A stretch of DNA of 64,000 nucleotides from assembly GCF_004135735.1 (NCBI RefSeq), contig NZ_CP012670.1:9185501-9249500 (forward strand), given 5' to 3'. Positions within the stretch are counted from its first letter, which is position 1. Each line of letters opens with the position of its first letter. A model generated the notes under the pieces. It saw only the letters and a list, made by a program, of their open reading frames with translations. It made no database searches and was not told the origin of the DNA. The DNA comes from Sorangium cellulosum (lineage in GTDB: Bacteria > Myxococcota_A > Polyangia > Polyangiales > Polyangiaceae). The translations under genes and the position numbers were made by a program. Shown here piece by piece: positions 36,234 through 45,292 of this stretch.

Positions 36234-36590
36234 TCAGGCGCTGCCGCTCACCTTCGCTGCCCGGGTGGCGCCGTCGAACCAGGATTCAATCGTGTACAGC
36301 GCCCCGTAGTAGGAGATGCTCCCGTCCTCGCTCAGGCTCCCGCCGCGCAGCACGTTGGCGGCGCTCTCGTACAGGAGAAAGGGCGCGACGCCCACGGGCA
36401 GCTCGCTCGACAGCGCCCAGGTGCCCTCCGCGCCGCCCGAGGCGATCATGAGGTACTGCTGAGCGCCGGACGCGTCGACGAGGACGCCGAGCGTCGAGCC
36501 GCTCCGGTCGCGGCACGTCGCTCGGAAATTGAGGTGGGCCGCGGTGGCGAGCAGGTGGGCGGAGGTGACGGGCTTCTGTGGGGTAGGCAT
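36234..36590 (-). CDS. small protein of unknown function
   Basis: 118 aa starting MPTPQKPVTSAHLLATAAHL. The sequence is regular and beta-rich (TLGVLVDASGAQQYLMIASG; ISYYGALYTIESWFDG) and has normal codon use, so it is probably real. No known domain, signal peptide or membrane segment. Convergent with the upstream P450 with a 10-base gap; the longer upstream frame to 36953 is low-complexity and is not included. Confidence 0.6.
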   Translation of the reverse strand: MPTPQKPVTSAHLLATAAHLNFRATCRDRSGSTLGVLVDASGAQQYLMIASGGAEGTWALSSELPVGVAPFLLYESAANVLRGGSLSEDGSISYYGALYTIESWFDGATRAAKVSGSA

Positions 36591-36712
36591 GGCTGTGATC
36601 GCTGTGATCGACGACGGGGGTGAACAACTCGGCTGCTGGCTCGACGACCGCTCCGCGGCTCCGCGTCGTGCTCGACGCGGATGCGGTCCTCCGGTCGCCC
36701 CGGCCCAGGCGC

Positions 36713-36961
36713 TCACGCGCCGAGACCGGCGATCGCGCTCCTGGGCTGCCAGAAGAGCCCGCGGTACTTCCGGGGAGATCCAGAGGGGTCCAGCCGCTGG
36801 AACGTCTCGCCCAGCCTGAGGTGCCGCTGACGGTCGCGATCGAACGGGCCGTGCGGGCCGCTCGCTGGCTCGTACATGGCCTCGCTCCTCCCATGGACCT
36901 GGAAGCGCCAGCAGAGCCTCTGCTCCACGCCGTCCACGACCCGCGACAGACACGATTTCAT
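36713..36961 (-). CDS. possible small hypothetical protein
   Basis: 82 aa, beginning MKSCLSRVVDGVEQRLCWRF. It is supported mainly by a GAGGTGG ribosome site 8 bases before the ATG and by non-repetitive composition. No domain was recognised. It could equally be a chance frame in the 650-bp space between the unknown gene and the desaturase. Confidence 0.3.
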   Translation of the reverse strand: MKSCLSRVVDGVEQRLCWRFQVHGRSEAMYEPASGPHGPFDRDRQRHLRLGETFQRLDPSGSPRKYRGLFWQPRSAIAGLGA

Positions 36962-37248
36962 GGCGACCACCTCGTGTATGCTCAGCCCATGCGCTGGACG
37001 AGCGGAATCGATGGACGCGACCGGACCAGCGGGCGCGACCTCCCTCTCCGCGCCTCGGCCGCCGCGCGAGCCTCCCGGGCTCGGCATCTTCAGCAGCTTC
37101 GCTGCGCGCGCATCACCTTGTACCAGAGAAAGCTCCGTGGCACCACAAGAGCCGGTGACGTACCGGTCGATTTTGGCGATACGAGGCGTCTCCTCTCCTC
37201 GCGCGCGCGTCTGACGTCAGGGGGAGCCCGTCGCCGGGTGACGACCTT

Positions 37249-38040
37249 TCACCCCCCGGCGCGCGCGGAGTCATGCTCCAGCCGCGCGACCTGGTGCCTC
37301 TCGGGCAACTGGAGGATGCCCACCGCGGCGAGCAGGCGGATGACCTGATAAGCCGGGTCGATCTCGAACCAGCGCACCGCGAAGTTCGGGCTCATCGCAT
37401 ACTTGTGGTGGTTGTTCTGGAAGAGCTCGCCGAGCGTCACGAGGTCGAGCGTCAGCGTGTTGCGCGAGTCGTCGTCGCTGTTGAAATTGCGGTAGCCGTA
37501 GCGGTGGCCGCACCAGTTCACGATGGCGCCGTGCAGCGGGCCCATGGTCCAGTGGAGCGGGAGGAACAGGAACTGCCACCACTGCGTCGCGAAGGCGATG
37601 TAGAAGAGCGCGTAGCCCGTGCCCCAGGCCAGGCGGCTGGTCCACGAGTTGCCGATGCGGTCGAGCGTCGGCCACTCGGGATAGCCGCCGAGGAAGCGCG
37701 GCTCGACCTCGGCCGTGCCGTCGCAGATCGCGTCGTATTGCTTCTTGGTCGCCCACATCATCGCGGCAGGCCCCTTGGCGTACCGCGGCGAGTGCGGGTC
37801 CTTCGGCGTGTCGCTGTACGCATGGTGCATACGATGCAGGACCGCATAGGCCCGGGGCACGAGGTACGAGGAGCCCTGCGCGAGGTACGTGAGGAGGTGG
37901 AAGGCGCGCTCCCAGCGCCTCGACATCGTGAACATCCGATGCGATGCGTACCGATGCAGAAAGAAGGTCTGAAAGAAGACCGAGACCGTCGAGTGGGCAA
38001 TGAGGATAGCGACCAGCTCCATGTCCGACTTGTACCCCAA
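37249..38040 (-). CDS. acyl-lipid/acyl-CoA fatty-acid desaturase
   Basis: 263 aa integral membrane di-iron desaturase of the stearoyl-CoA type. The three His boxes are HRYASH (His29-His34), HRMHH (His69-His73) and QNNHHKY near residue 213. Hydrophobic stretches before, between and after the boxes (VAILIAHSTVSVFFQTFFLH; GTGYALFYIAFATQWWQFLFL) give four membrane passes. It should introduce a double bond into a fatty acyl chain using an electron carrier. The protein is shorter than average for the family at its C-terminus but has all ligands. The start could be the downstream Met at codon 7. Confidence 0.92.
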   Translation of the reverse strand: MGYKSDMELVAILIAHSTVSVFFQTFFLHRYASHRMFTMSRRWERAFHLLTYLAQGSSYLVPRAYAVLHRMHHAYSDTPKDPHSPRYAKGPAAMMWATKKQYDAICDGTAEVEPRFLGGYPEWPTLDRIGNSWTSRLAWGTGYALFYIAFATQWWQFLFLPLHWTMGPLHGAIVNWCGHRYGYRNFNSDDDSRNTLTLDLVTLGELFQNNHHKYAMSPNFAVRWFEIDPAYQVIRLLAAVGILQLPERHQVARLEHDSARAGG

Positions 38041-38490
38041 ACCATTCCTGGCGGGCGGTCAGCACACGGTCACGATTGCAGACATCAAGTCATAGATTAC
38101 GTCTCAGGTTCATGTGCTCTGTCCACGCAACGCGCCTTTCCGTCCATGACGACGGTCGTGCCAGGGAGGACGCGACGATCTGCACTCCCCTGAGCCGGGC
38201 GCCTCATGGCCCCAGGGGCATTGGCCCGCCGGTCACCGGGCGGGTTCAGGCCCCGAGAGCGCCTCTTGGCGGCGAGCGGCATCTCCCCGATGCACGCAAC
38301 AGCGCAGCGCGCAGCGGGCGCGTGCTGAATCGCGCGCTGGCGCGGCGCTGCCGACGTCGCGATCGGCACGGCCTCCGGCGCGAGCTCGCTCGATGGCTTC
38401 CGCGCCTGGGCGGACGAGATCGAGGGCCCGCTCGCCTGGCGCGGCGTCCGCGCGAGGCGGCCCGCGGCGCGGGCGCCTCGTGAGCCCGCC
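38041..38490. other. intergenic region, no gene seen
   Basis: About 450 bp upstream of the desaturase and downstream of the RNA-binding protein gene. The part nearest the desaturase (38070-38110) is less GC-rich and probably holds its promoter, but no hexamers were assigned with confidence. Confidence 0.4.
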
Positions 38491-38523
38491 AAAAAAAAGC
38501 GGCGGGCCCGGAGGACCCGCCGC
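38491..38523 (-). terminator. Rho-independent terminator of the RRM gene
   Basis: Read on the minus strand: an 8-bp stem GCGGCGGG paired with CCCGCCGC around a 9-nt loop, followed at once by eight T residues. It begins 27 bases after the stop of the RNA-binding protein gene. Classic intrinsic terminators are uncommon in this window. Confidence 0.9.
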
Positions 38524-38550
38524 GCTGTGCCGGTTCGACGAGGGGAGCGA

Positions 38551-38859
38551 TCAGTAGCGACCGCGACCGCCGCCGCCGCCGAAGCCACCACGGCCGCCGC
38601 CGCCGCCCGCCGGGCGCTCCTGCGCCTCGTTGACCCGGAGCGAGCGCCCGTCGAGCATCATGCCGTTGAGCTGCGAGATGGCGTTGTTCGCCGCCTCGGA
38701 CGAGCCCATCGTGACGAACGCGAACCCGCGCGGCTGGCCGGTCTCGCGATCGGTCGGCATCGCGACCTCGCGGACGTCGCCACTGTTGGCGAACGCGGCC
38801 TCGAGCGACTCGCGGGTGGTGGAGTACGAGAGATTACCGACGTAGAGGCGATTACCCAT
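38551..38859 (-). CDS. RRM RNA-binding protein with Gly-rich tail
   Basis: 102 aa. A single RNA-recognition motif: RNP2 LYVGNLSY at residues 5-12 and RNP1 RGFAFVTM at 44-51, then a C-terminal tail of GGGGG/RGGFGG/RGRY. This is the small bacterial Rbp type found in cyanobacteria and myxobacteria, where members are often cold-induced RNA chaperones. It is monocistronic with a strong terminator behind it. About 350 bp of non-coding DNA precede it (38860-39211), which could include a long 5' leader; no riboswitch or cold-shock box was recognised. Confidence 0.95.
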   Translation of the reverse strand: MGNRLYVGNLSYSTTRESLEAAFANSGDVREVAMPTDRETGQPRGFAFVTMGSSEAANNAISQLNGMMLDGRSLRVNEAQERPAGGGGGRGGFGGGGGRGRY

Positions 38860-39211
38860 GACACATGACTTTCACGGCTTGCAGCTGCGCTCGTGAGCGC
38901 TCTTCGCCTGCCATTCGATGAAGCCGTCGCGGATCGAACGGGGACGTGCCGCGCAGCGAAGCCTGCGCAGGCACACGGTGCGTCGTCCAGTCATCCGCGC
39001 GAGCAACGACCTCCCCCGCGAGGAGGGAGAGAGAAAGCATCGTGTCGAGAGCCAGTGACGTCGTGAGGGACCCAGGCTAGCCCTGCGCCGCGCCCCGCGC
39101 AAGGAACATCGCTGGATTCTTCATCCGCCCGCCGCGCGCGAGCGCTGCGGCGCCCGCCGCGTCGTCGACGGACGCGCGCGGCCAGGCCGCACGGGCCTGG
39201 CCACCCGCCGC
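38860..39211. other. intergenic region between RRM and SDR genes
   Basis: About 350 bp without a convincing gene. It holds the promoter and leader of the minus-strand RRM gene on one side and the 3' end of the SDR gene on the other. No clear terminator hairpin with a T tract was found for the SDR gene. Confidence 0.4.
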
Positions 39212-39973
39212 TCACGCGGCCAGAAAGCCGCCGTCGACCGGCAGCGCAGCGCCGGTCACGTAGGCCGCGCCCTCCGAGCACAGCCACGCCGCGGCGCCGG
39301 CGATCTCCTCCTCCGTCGCCATGCGCGCCATCGGATGCTGCGCCACCAGCGCACGGACGAGCTCCGGCGCCGCCTCCTCTGCCGCCCGGATCCCCGGTGT
39401 CCGGGTGACGCCGGCGCAGATCGCGTTCACGCGGATCCCCCGGGACGCCATCTCGAGCGCCACCGAGCGCGTCATCCCGACGACCGCGTGCTTGGACGCG
39501 ACGTACGCGTGGTGCGCGGGCGCGGCCGCGACGCCGAAGATCGAGCTCATGTTGACGATGGCGCCGCCTCCCGACCGGAGCATGGCCGGGATCTCGTGGC
39601 GCATGGCCAGCCAGACCCCGCGCGCGTTGATCGCCATGACGCTGTCCCACACCTCCTGGTCGGTCTCCTCGACGGTGGCCCTGTCGCCGGCGCCCGCGCA
39701 GTTCACCGCGAAGTCGAGCCGGCCAAGGCGCGTCATCGCCTGTTCCACGGCGCGCGCCACCGCCGCCTCGTCGCGCACGTCGGCCTGGATGAACAGCGCC
39801 GCCGCGCCCTCGCGCTCCAGCGCCGCGCAGGCCCGCCGCCCGGCCTCGTCGCCGCGCGCGGCGACGGCCACGCTCGCGCCCCCGGCCGCGAACGCCCGCG
39901 CCGTCGCGAGGCCGATGCCCGAGGTGCCGCCGATGACGAGCGCGACGCGCCCGGAGAAATCGTACCGGATCAT
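39212..39973 (-). CDS. short-chain dehydrogenase/reductase
   Basis: 253 aa classical SDR. NAD(P) motif GGTSGIGLATARAF at the N-terminus, NCAGAG for the NNAG strand, catalytic Ser in NMSSIFG and YVASK with the catalytic Tyr and Lys; the C-terminal VTGAALPVDGGF is typical of FabG-like proteins. The ribosome site GGGAG lies 7 bases before the ATG. Its start is 22 bases from the end of the TetR gene, so the two form an operon and the enzyme is probably the regulated target. Substrate unknown. Confidence 0.92.
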   Translation of the reverse strand: MIRYDFSGRVALVIGGTSGIGLATARAFAAGGASVAVAARGDEAGRRACAALEREGAAALFIQADVRDEAAVARAVEQAMTRLGRLDFAVNCAGAGDRATVEETDQEVWDSVMAINARGVWLAMRHEIPAMLRSGGGAIVNMSSIFGVAAAPAHHAYVASKHAVVGMTRSVALEMASRGIRVNAICAGVTRTPGIRAAEEAAPELVRALVAQHPMARMATEEEIAGAAAWLCSEGAAYVTGAALPVDGGFLAA

Positions 39974-39995
39974 GAGAGCTCCCTTCTTTCTGGTC

Positions 39996-40664
39996 CTATG
40001 AATCGCGCGCGCCCAGGCCGCTCCGGATGAACAGGACCGCCTGGCGCGCGAGGCGGCGGCGGCGCTTCGGGCCGAGCTGCCGCCGGAGCGCGTCCGAGGC
40101 CAGCACGTCATGCAGCTCGGCCCCGAGCTCCTGGAGCACGACGTCGGTCAGCCCGGGGCCGACGACCGCGGCGACCAGGCGGGTCGCCGCCTCGAGGCTC
40201 AGGTCGGAGGACCGGAGGGCGCCCGCCGCGATCCCCTGCTCGAGCAGCGCCCGGAGCTCCGCGAGCCCGGCCTCGCAGATGGCCCTGTGCAGGCCGCGGA
40301 CCTCCGCGATCGCCGTCGGATCGGCGGCCGCCGCGGAGAGGCGGGCGAGGTGCGGGTGCTCGACGAGGAACGCCATGCCACGCTCGATCATGGTCTCCAG
40401 GCGAGCCCAGAAGTCGCCCTCCAGCCGCGCCGCGCCGACGAACTCGCGCTTGCGCCGCGGCGCCTCCTCGGTGAGCAGCCACCGGTACAGATCGAGCTTG
40501 TCCTCGAAGTACTGATAGAAGCTGCCCTTGGGGATCCGGGCGCGACGGGCGATCTGCGACAGCGAGGCCTCGGCGTAGGTCCGATCGGCGAACTCGGCGA
40601 TGGCCTCGCGCACGAGGCGCTCCCGCCGCTCCTCGGGCAGCCCAAAGAACGTGCTCTTCGGCAT
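39996..40664 (-). CDS. TetR-family transcriptional regulator
   Basis: 222 aa. The helix-turn-helix at residues 25-60 is LSQIARRARIPKGSFYQYFEDKLDLY, a typical TetR DNA-binding domain; the rest is an all-helical ligand-binding domain. The start codon itself abuts a cluster of operator palindromes, implying negative autoregulation. It heads a minus-strand operon with the SDR gene and is divergent from the methyltransferase at 40803. Confidence 0.93.
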   Translation of the reverse strand: MPKSTFFGLPEERRERLVREAIAEFADRTYAEASLSQIARRARIPKGSFYQYFEDKLDLYRWLLTEEAPRRKREFVGAARLEGDFWARLETMIERGMAFLVEHPHLARLSAAAADPTAIAEVRGLHRAICEAGLAELRALLEQGIAAGALRSSDLSLEAATRLVAAVVGPGLTDVVLQELGAELHDVLASDALRRQLGPKRRRRLARQAVLFIRSGLGARDS

Positions 40665-40666
40665 GC

Positions 40667-40741
40667 GACCGATCAGTCATATGACCGATCGGTCGCATCG
40701 TCAAGGGACATGCGACCGATCGGTCACATGACCGCGCGGTC
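40667..40741. promoter_or_regulatory. four-palindrome TetR operator
   Basis: Four copies of the 12-bp palindrome GACCGATCGGTC or near matches: 40667-40678 (one mismatch, A for G), 40683-40694 (perfect), 40714-40725 (perfect) and 40730-40741 (GACCGCGCGGTC). They form two pairs, each with 16-bp start-to-start spacing, separated by 31 bp. The cluster lies between the TetR start at 40664 and the divergent gene, so it can control both. Confidence 0.88.
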
Positions 40742-40802
40742 GCGTCGGCGGGCGGCGCGGCCTCCGGGTGAGGCTCCGCCGGCCCCGTGCTATGCCCGCG
40801 GC

Positions 40803-41486
40803 ATGCCGAACGCAGCCGGCGACATCGACGTGGAGGCGATGAACGACCGCCTCGCCCGGGAGCACCCGATCGACGACTACTACGAGCGCGCCCCGCTGCC
40901 GATCCGCCTCATCGAGCGAAAGCGGCTCGCCATCCTCCGCGACATGCTCGGCGACTGCGCCGGCCTCGAGCTCGCCGAGGTCGGCTCGGGCGGCGGCCAC
41001 GTGCTGCGCATGTTCCCGCGGGCGCGCATCACGGCCATCGACGTCTCCGACGTCTACCTCGACACGGCCCGCAAGAACCTCGCGGGCTACGACGTCCGCT
41101 TCCTCAAGGGCGAGGTCGACAAGCTCGACCTGCCCGCCGCGAGCTTCGATCGCATCGTCTGTACCGAGGTCCTGGAGCACACGGTCGATCCCCCCGCGAT
41201 CCTCGCGGCCATGGCGCGCCTCCTGCGCCCCACCGGGGTGGCGGCGATCACGGTGCCCAACGACCCGCTCATCGCGCGGCTGAAGCGCGTCCTCCGCGGC
41301 ACGCCCGTCCTCGGCCGCCTGCTCGGCGACCGGATCCGCTGGGGCGGCGACGCCTACCACCTGCACCAGTGGACGCCGGCCCAGTTCGGCCGCCTCCTCT
41401 CGCGCTATTTCCACGTGGTCGAGCGCCGCGCCGCGCCGTACGACGCGCTGCCGATCCGCGCGTGCTTCCGCTGCGCGCCCCTGTGA
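40803..41486 (+). CDS. SAM-dependent methyltransferase
   Basis: 227 aa class I methyltransferase. Motif I is LAEVGSGGGHVLRMF, the acidic beta2 end is ITAIDVSDVYL, and RIVCTEVLEHTVDP matches the motif IV of methyltransferase type 11. The C-terminal region HLHQWTPAQFGRLLSRYF resembles sugar or polyketide methyltransferases. It starts about 60 bp from the TetR operator cluster on the other strand and is followed after 58 bases by the GT2-PaaK fusion, so it probably opens that operon. Upstream in-frame sequence to 40110 is a shadow of the TetR gene. Confidence 0.88.
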   Translation: MPNAAGDIDVEAMNDRLAREHPIDDYYERAPLPIRLIERKRLAILRDMLGDCAGLELAEVGSGGGHVLRMFPRARITAIDVSDVYLDTARKNLAGYDVRFLKGEVDKLDLPAASFDRIVCTEVLEHTVDPPAILAAMARLLRPTGVAAITVPNDPLIARLKRVLRGTPVLGRLLGDRIRWGGDAYHLHQWTPAQFGRLLSRYFHVVERRAAPYDALPIRACFRCAPL

Positions 41487-41544
41487 TCCGCGCCGCGCGC
41501 CCGGGGCCTCTCTCCGGCTCCCCTTCAAGATAGGCGAACCCACC

Positions 41545-43866
41545 ATGACCGACCCCCATCGTGAGCCTGCCCCGGAGACGCCGATCGAGCTCTCCGTCAT
41601 CGTGCCCTGTCTCAACGAGGAGCTGAACATCCCCGAGCTCACCGACCGCGTCCTCGGCGTCTTCCGCGAGGGGGCGCTCTCGGGCGAGCTCCTCCTCGTC
41701 GACGACGGCTCGACCGACGGCACGAAGGCCACGATCCGCGCCCTCATGGCCGCGCACCCCGGCGTCGTCAGGGGGTGCTTCCACCCGCAGAACCGCGGCA
41801 TCACGGCGGCGTGGCGGACGGGCGCGGCCGCCGCGCGGGGCAAGCTCGTCGCCATCCTCGACGCCGACCTCCAGTACCAGCCCGAGGACCTCCTGCGCCT
41901 CCGGCGCGAGCTCTACGAGCACAGCGTCGATGTCGTCCAGGGCTGGCGGAGCGCCGTCGGACGCCGCAAGGACCGCCGGTACCACCTGAGCCGCGGCTTG
42001 AACCTCCTCCTCAACAAGACGTTCGGGATGTCGCTCCGGGACAACAAGAGCGGCTTCGTGATGTGCGCGCGCGAGGTGTTCCAGGATCTGCTCACGTACA
42101 AGGGGACCTACTTTTACTGGCAATCGTTCATCCTGGTCGCCGCCCACGCCAAGGGCTATTCGTACAAGGAGGTCGAGACGCTCTTCGAGCAGCGCCGACA
42201 GGGCGTCTCGTTCCTCGACCAGGCCGAGGTGAGCGCGGTGCTCAGGTCGTTCTACGACCTCGGCAAGGCGGCGTGGGAGTACCGCGTCGACCGGATCCCG
42301 GCGGACGCGGCCACGCAGTACCTGCGCCGCAACCCGGTGATCGACCGCTCGCCGGAGCGCGATCCGCTCACCACGGCGCGGTGGCGCGCGTACCTCGCGG
42401 CGTTCAACCACACCCACTGGATGATCACGCGCGACGTCGAGCACTATTACGAGACGCTCCGCAAGACCCAGTGGCTCACGCCCGCGCAGACCCGCGAGCT
42501 CCAGGACGAGAAGCTCCGGCGGTTGCTCCGCCATTGCTACCGCAACGTGCCTTATTACCGCGCCCGGATGCAGGAGCTCAAGCTCCGGCCCGAGGACATC
42601 CGCGGCCAGGAGGACCTCCACAAGCTGCCGTTCCTCACGAAGGCCGATATCCGGCGCCACCTCTACTTCGACATCATGTCGGAGAACCACGACAAGTCGC
42701 AGATCCTGAAGATCACGACGAGCGGCTCCACCGGCGAGCCGTTCGTCTGCTATGCCGACCGGGCGCAGCTCGAGTTCCGCTGGGCGGCGACCTTGCGGGC
42801 GCAGGAGTGGACGGGCTACCGCTTCGGCGATCCCACGGTCCGGCTCTGGCACCAGACGATCGGGATGACCCGGTGGCAGGCGGCCCGCGAGCGCGCGGAC
42901 GCCATCCTGTCGAACCGGACGTTCATCCCCGTCTTCGAGCTGTCCGACGGCAACCTGAGCGGGATGATCGCGCGGATCGCCCGCGCGCAGCCGGTGCTCA
43001 TGGACGGCTATGCCGAGGCGCTCGATCTGCTCGCCCATTACGTCAAGAGCACGGGCCAGGTCGCGGCCCGGCCGCGCGCGATCATGTCGAGCGCGCAGAC
43101 GTTGCCGCTGCCGAGCCGCCGCCTCATCGAGGAGGCGTTCGGCTGCCAGGTCTTCGACAAGTACGGCAGCCGCGAGTTCTCGGGCATCGCGTACGAGTGC
43201 GAGGCGCACGAGGGCCACCACGTCGTGGCCGAGGGGTACATCGTCGAGATCCTGCGCGACGGGCAGCCCGCGAAGCCGGGGGAGATCGGCGAGGTGGTGA
43301 TCACCGATCTCAACAACACGTGCATGCCGTTCGTGCGTTATCGGATCGGCGATCTCGCCGAGGCGATGGATCCGGCCGCGCCGTGCCCGTGCGGCCGGGG
43401 AGCGCCGCGCGTGGGCAGCATCGAGGGGCGGGTCCAGTCGATCATCCGGGGGACGGACGGGCGATACCTGCCGGGCACGTTCTTCGCGCATTACCTCAAG
43501 GAGTTCGATCATGCGATCAAGCGCTTCCAGGTGGTGCAGGAGGAGCGCGACGCGCTCACGTTCCGCGTGGTCAAGGGCGGTCGGTTCTCGCAGCAGGTGC
43601 TGGACGAGGTGCTCGCGACGTTCCGCCATTACCTCGGCGAGCGGATGCGCATCGAGGTCGAGTTCACGGACGACATCGCGCTCGTCCGCACGGGCAAGCA
43701 CCTCGCGAGCGTCTCTCGCCTGAACGTCGACTTCCAGCGCGCCGCGCCGGAGGAGATCCTGCCCTCCGGCGCAAGCGGCGCGAACGGCGTGCACGGCGCG
43801 AACGAAGCGAACGGCGCCAACGGCGTCAACGGCGCCAACGGCGCCAACGGCGCGCGCATCGGATGA
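41545..43866 (+). CDS. GT2 glycosyltransferase fused to a PaaK/CapK-like adenylate-forming enzyme
   Basis: 773 aa. Residues about 15-250 form a family-2 glycosyltransferase of the polyprenyl-phosphate type: ELSVIVPCLNEELNIPEL, LLVDDGSTDGTK, AILDADLQYQPEDLL. Residues about 290-735 match the phenylacetate-CoA ligase/CapK family: LLRHCYRNVPYYRARMQE, the P-loop KITTSGSTGEPFVCY, FDKYGSREFSGIAYECEAHE with Cys residues, CMPFVRYRIGDLAE and CPCGRGAPRVGSIEGR. The last 40 residues are NGANGVNGANGA repeats. Joining a lipid-linked sugar transferase with an acyl-activating enzyme in one chain is uncommon; it suggests acyl-sugar or cell-surface glycan synthesis. The gene is 10 bases upstream of the DUF362 gene. 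Confidence 0.88.
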   Translation: MTDPHREPAPETPIELSVIVPCLNEELNIPELTDRVLGVFREGALSGELLLVDDGSTDGTKATIRALMAAHPGVVRGCFHPQNRGITAAWRTGAAAARGKLVAILDADLQYQPEDLLRLRRELYEHSVDVVQGWRSAVGRRKDRRYHLSRGLNLLLNKTFGMSLRDNKSGFVMCAREVFQDLLTYKGTYFYWQSFILVAAHAKGYSYKEVETLFEQRRQGVSFLDQAEVSAVLRSFYDLGKAAWEYRVDRIPADAATQYLRRNPVIDRSPERDPLTTARWRAYLAAFNHTHWMITRDVEHYYETLRKTQWLTPAQTRELQDEKLRRLLRHCYRNVPYYRARMQELKLRPEDIRGQEDLHKLPFLTKADIRRHLYFDIMSENHDKSQILKITTSGSTGEPFVCYADRAQLEFRWAATLRAQEWTGYRFGDPTVRLWHQTIGMTRWQAARERADAILSNRTFIPVFELSDGNLSGMIARIARAQPVLMDGYAEALDLLAHYVKSTGQVAARPRAIMSSAQTLPLPSRRLIEEAFGCQVFDKYGSREFSGIAYECEAHEGHHVVAEGYIVEILRDGQPAKPGEIGEVVITDLNNTCMPFVRYRIGDLAEAMDPAAPCPCGRGAPRVGSIEGRVQSIIRGTDGRYLPGTFFAHYLKEFDHAIKRFQVVQEERDALTFRVVKGGRFSQQVLDEVLATFRHYLGERMRIEVEFTDDIALVRTGKHLASVSRLNVDFQRAAPEEILPSGASGANGVHGANEANGANGVNGANGANGARIG

Positions 43867-43876
43867 GGAGCTCCCG

Positions 43877-45292
43877 ATGGCAGTGACGAGGAACCGCGTT
43901 GTCACGGTGTCGAGGCCGGGCGTGGCCTACGCCGATCGCGCGCCGTTCGGCCCGCCGAGCCCGGTTTACGAGGCCGTCGAGGCGCTCTTCCGCCGCCTCG
44001 GCCTCGACGCGGGGCGCGCCGGCACGCCCGCGTGGAACCCGCTCGGCGACCTGATCGCGCCGGGCGACCGGGTCATCATCAAGCCGAACCTCGTCTCGTC
44101 CAGGAACCTGCACCAGAAGATCACGGGCGAGCGGCTCGCCGCCTCCAGCACGCACGGCTCGCTCCTCCGGCCCGTGCTCGACTACGCGCTCCGCGCCGCC
44201 GGCCCGCGCGGGCGGGTGCGCGTGGTCGACTCGCCGGTCGAGGGGTGCGAGATCGAGAAGGTCGCAGGGCCGCTCGGGATCTTCGACGTCATCGATCACC
44301 TGAAGGCCCAGGGGCACGACCTCGATTTCATCGACCTGCGGTATTTCCGGGTCGCGCCGCTGTTCGCGCTCGACGACGTGCGCCGCCTCGGCCGCTCGTG
44401 GAACCTCGGCCTGCTCCTCCGCCGCCCCCTGCCCGGCGACCCGGCGGGCTACCGGGTCGTCGATCTCGGCCGCGACAGCTTCTTCGCCCTGGCGGGCGCG
44501 CCGCGGCCCGACGCGCTCCGCTTCCACCGCAGCCATTACGCGACGCCGGTGCCACACCACACCGGGGAGCGGCACGAGTACAGCATTCCCCAGACGCTGC
44601 TCGACGCCGATGTCGTCATCAACCTCCCCAAGCTGAAGACGCACAAGAAGACGGGCGTCACGCTCTCGCTGAAGAGCGTGATCGGACTCACCAACGAGAA
44701 GTACTGGCTCCCTCACTTCACCGAGGGCGATCCGTCGGTGGGCGGCGACGAGTTCGACAGGCCGCAGCGGCTCGGCGAGGTGGTGGAGGACAAGCTGAGC
44801 CGGCTCCCGCTGCCGGGCGATCACTCGCTCGTCGCGCGCGCGCCGCGGCTCGGGGCGCCGCCGAAGGTCATCGACGGGAGCTGGGAGGGGAACAACACGC
44901 TCTTCCGGACCATCCTGGACCTGAACCGCATCCTGTTCTTCGCGAGCCGCGAGGGCGCGCTGCGCGGGGAGCCGCAGCGGCGGTATCTGACGATCGTGGA
45001 CGGCATCGTCGCGGGCGAGGGGGAAGGGCCGCTCGGGGCGACGCCGGTGCGCGCAGGGCTCTTGATCGGCGGGTTCGATCCCGGCGTGGTGGACGCGGTC
45101 GCGTCGCGGGGGATGGGCTTCGATCCGGCGCGGATACCGCTCGTCCGCGAGGCGCTGGGCGGGGCGCTGCTCCCGGGCAGCCGCCTCGACGACGTCGAGC
45201 ACCTCGTGGATGGGCCCGCGCCGACGCACCGGTTCAGGCCGCCGCGGAGCTGGCCGTCGCTGCTCCAGGGCGTGGGCGGCGCGGCGGCGTGA
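43877..45292 (+). CDS. DUF362 domain protein
   Basis: 471 aa. The DUF362 core is seen as DRVIIKPNLVSSRN at about 75 and VVINLPKLKTHKKTGVTLSLKSVIGL at about 255, with YLTIVDGIVAGEGEGPLG and AGLLIGGFDPGVVDAVASR near the C-terminus. Many DUF362 proteins have attached ferredoxin clusters; none is visible here (no CxxCxxC). The reaction is not known. Tight spacing to the GT2-PaaK fusion (10 bases) implies the same pathway. Confidence 0.88.
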   Translation: MAVTRNRVVTVSRPGVAYADRAPFGPPSPVYEAVEALFRRLGLDAGRAGTPAWNPLGDLIAPGDRVIIKPNLVSSRNLHQKITGERLAASSTHGSLLRPVLDYALRAAGPRGRVRVVDSPVEGCEIEKVAGPLGIFDVIDHLKAQGHDLDFIDLRYFRVAPLFALDDVRRLGRSWNLGLLLRRPLPGDPAGYRVVDLGRDSFFALAGAPRPDALRFHRSHYATPVPHHTGERHEYSIPQTLLDADVVINLPKLKTHKKTGVTLSLKSVIGLTNEKYWLPHFTEGDPSVGGDEFDRPQRLGEVVEDKLSRLPLPGDHSLVARAPRLGAPPKVIDGSWEGNNTLFRTILDLNRILFFASREGALRGEPQRRYLTIVDGIVAGEGEGPLGATPVRAGLLIGGFDPGVVDAVASRGMGFDPARIPLVREALGGALLPGSRLDDVEHLVDGPAPTHRFRPPRSWPSLLQGVGGAAA

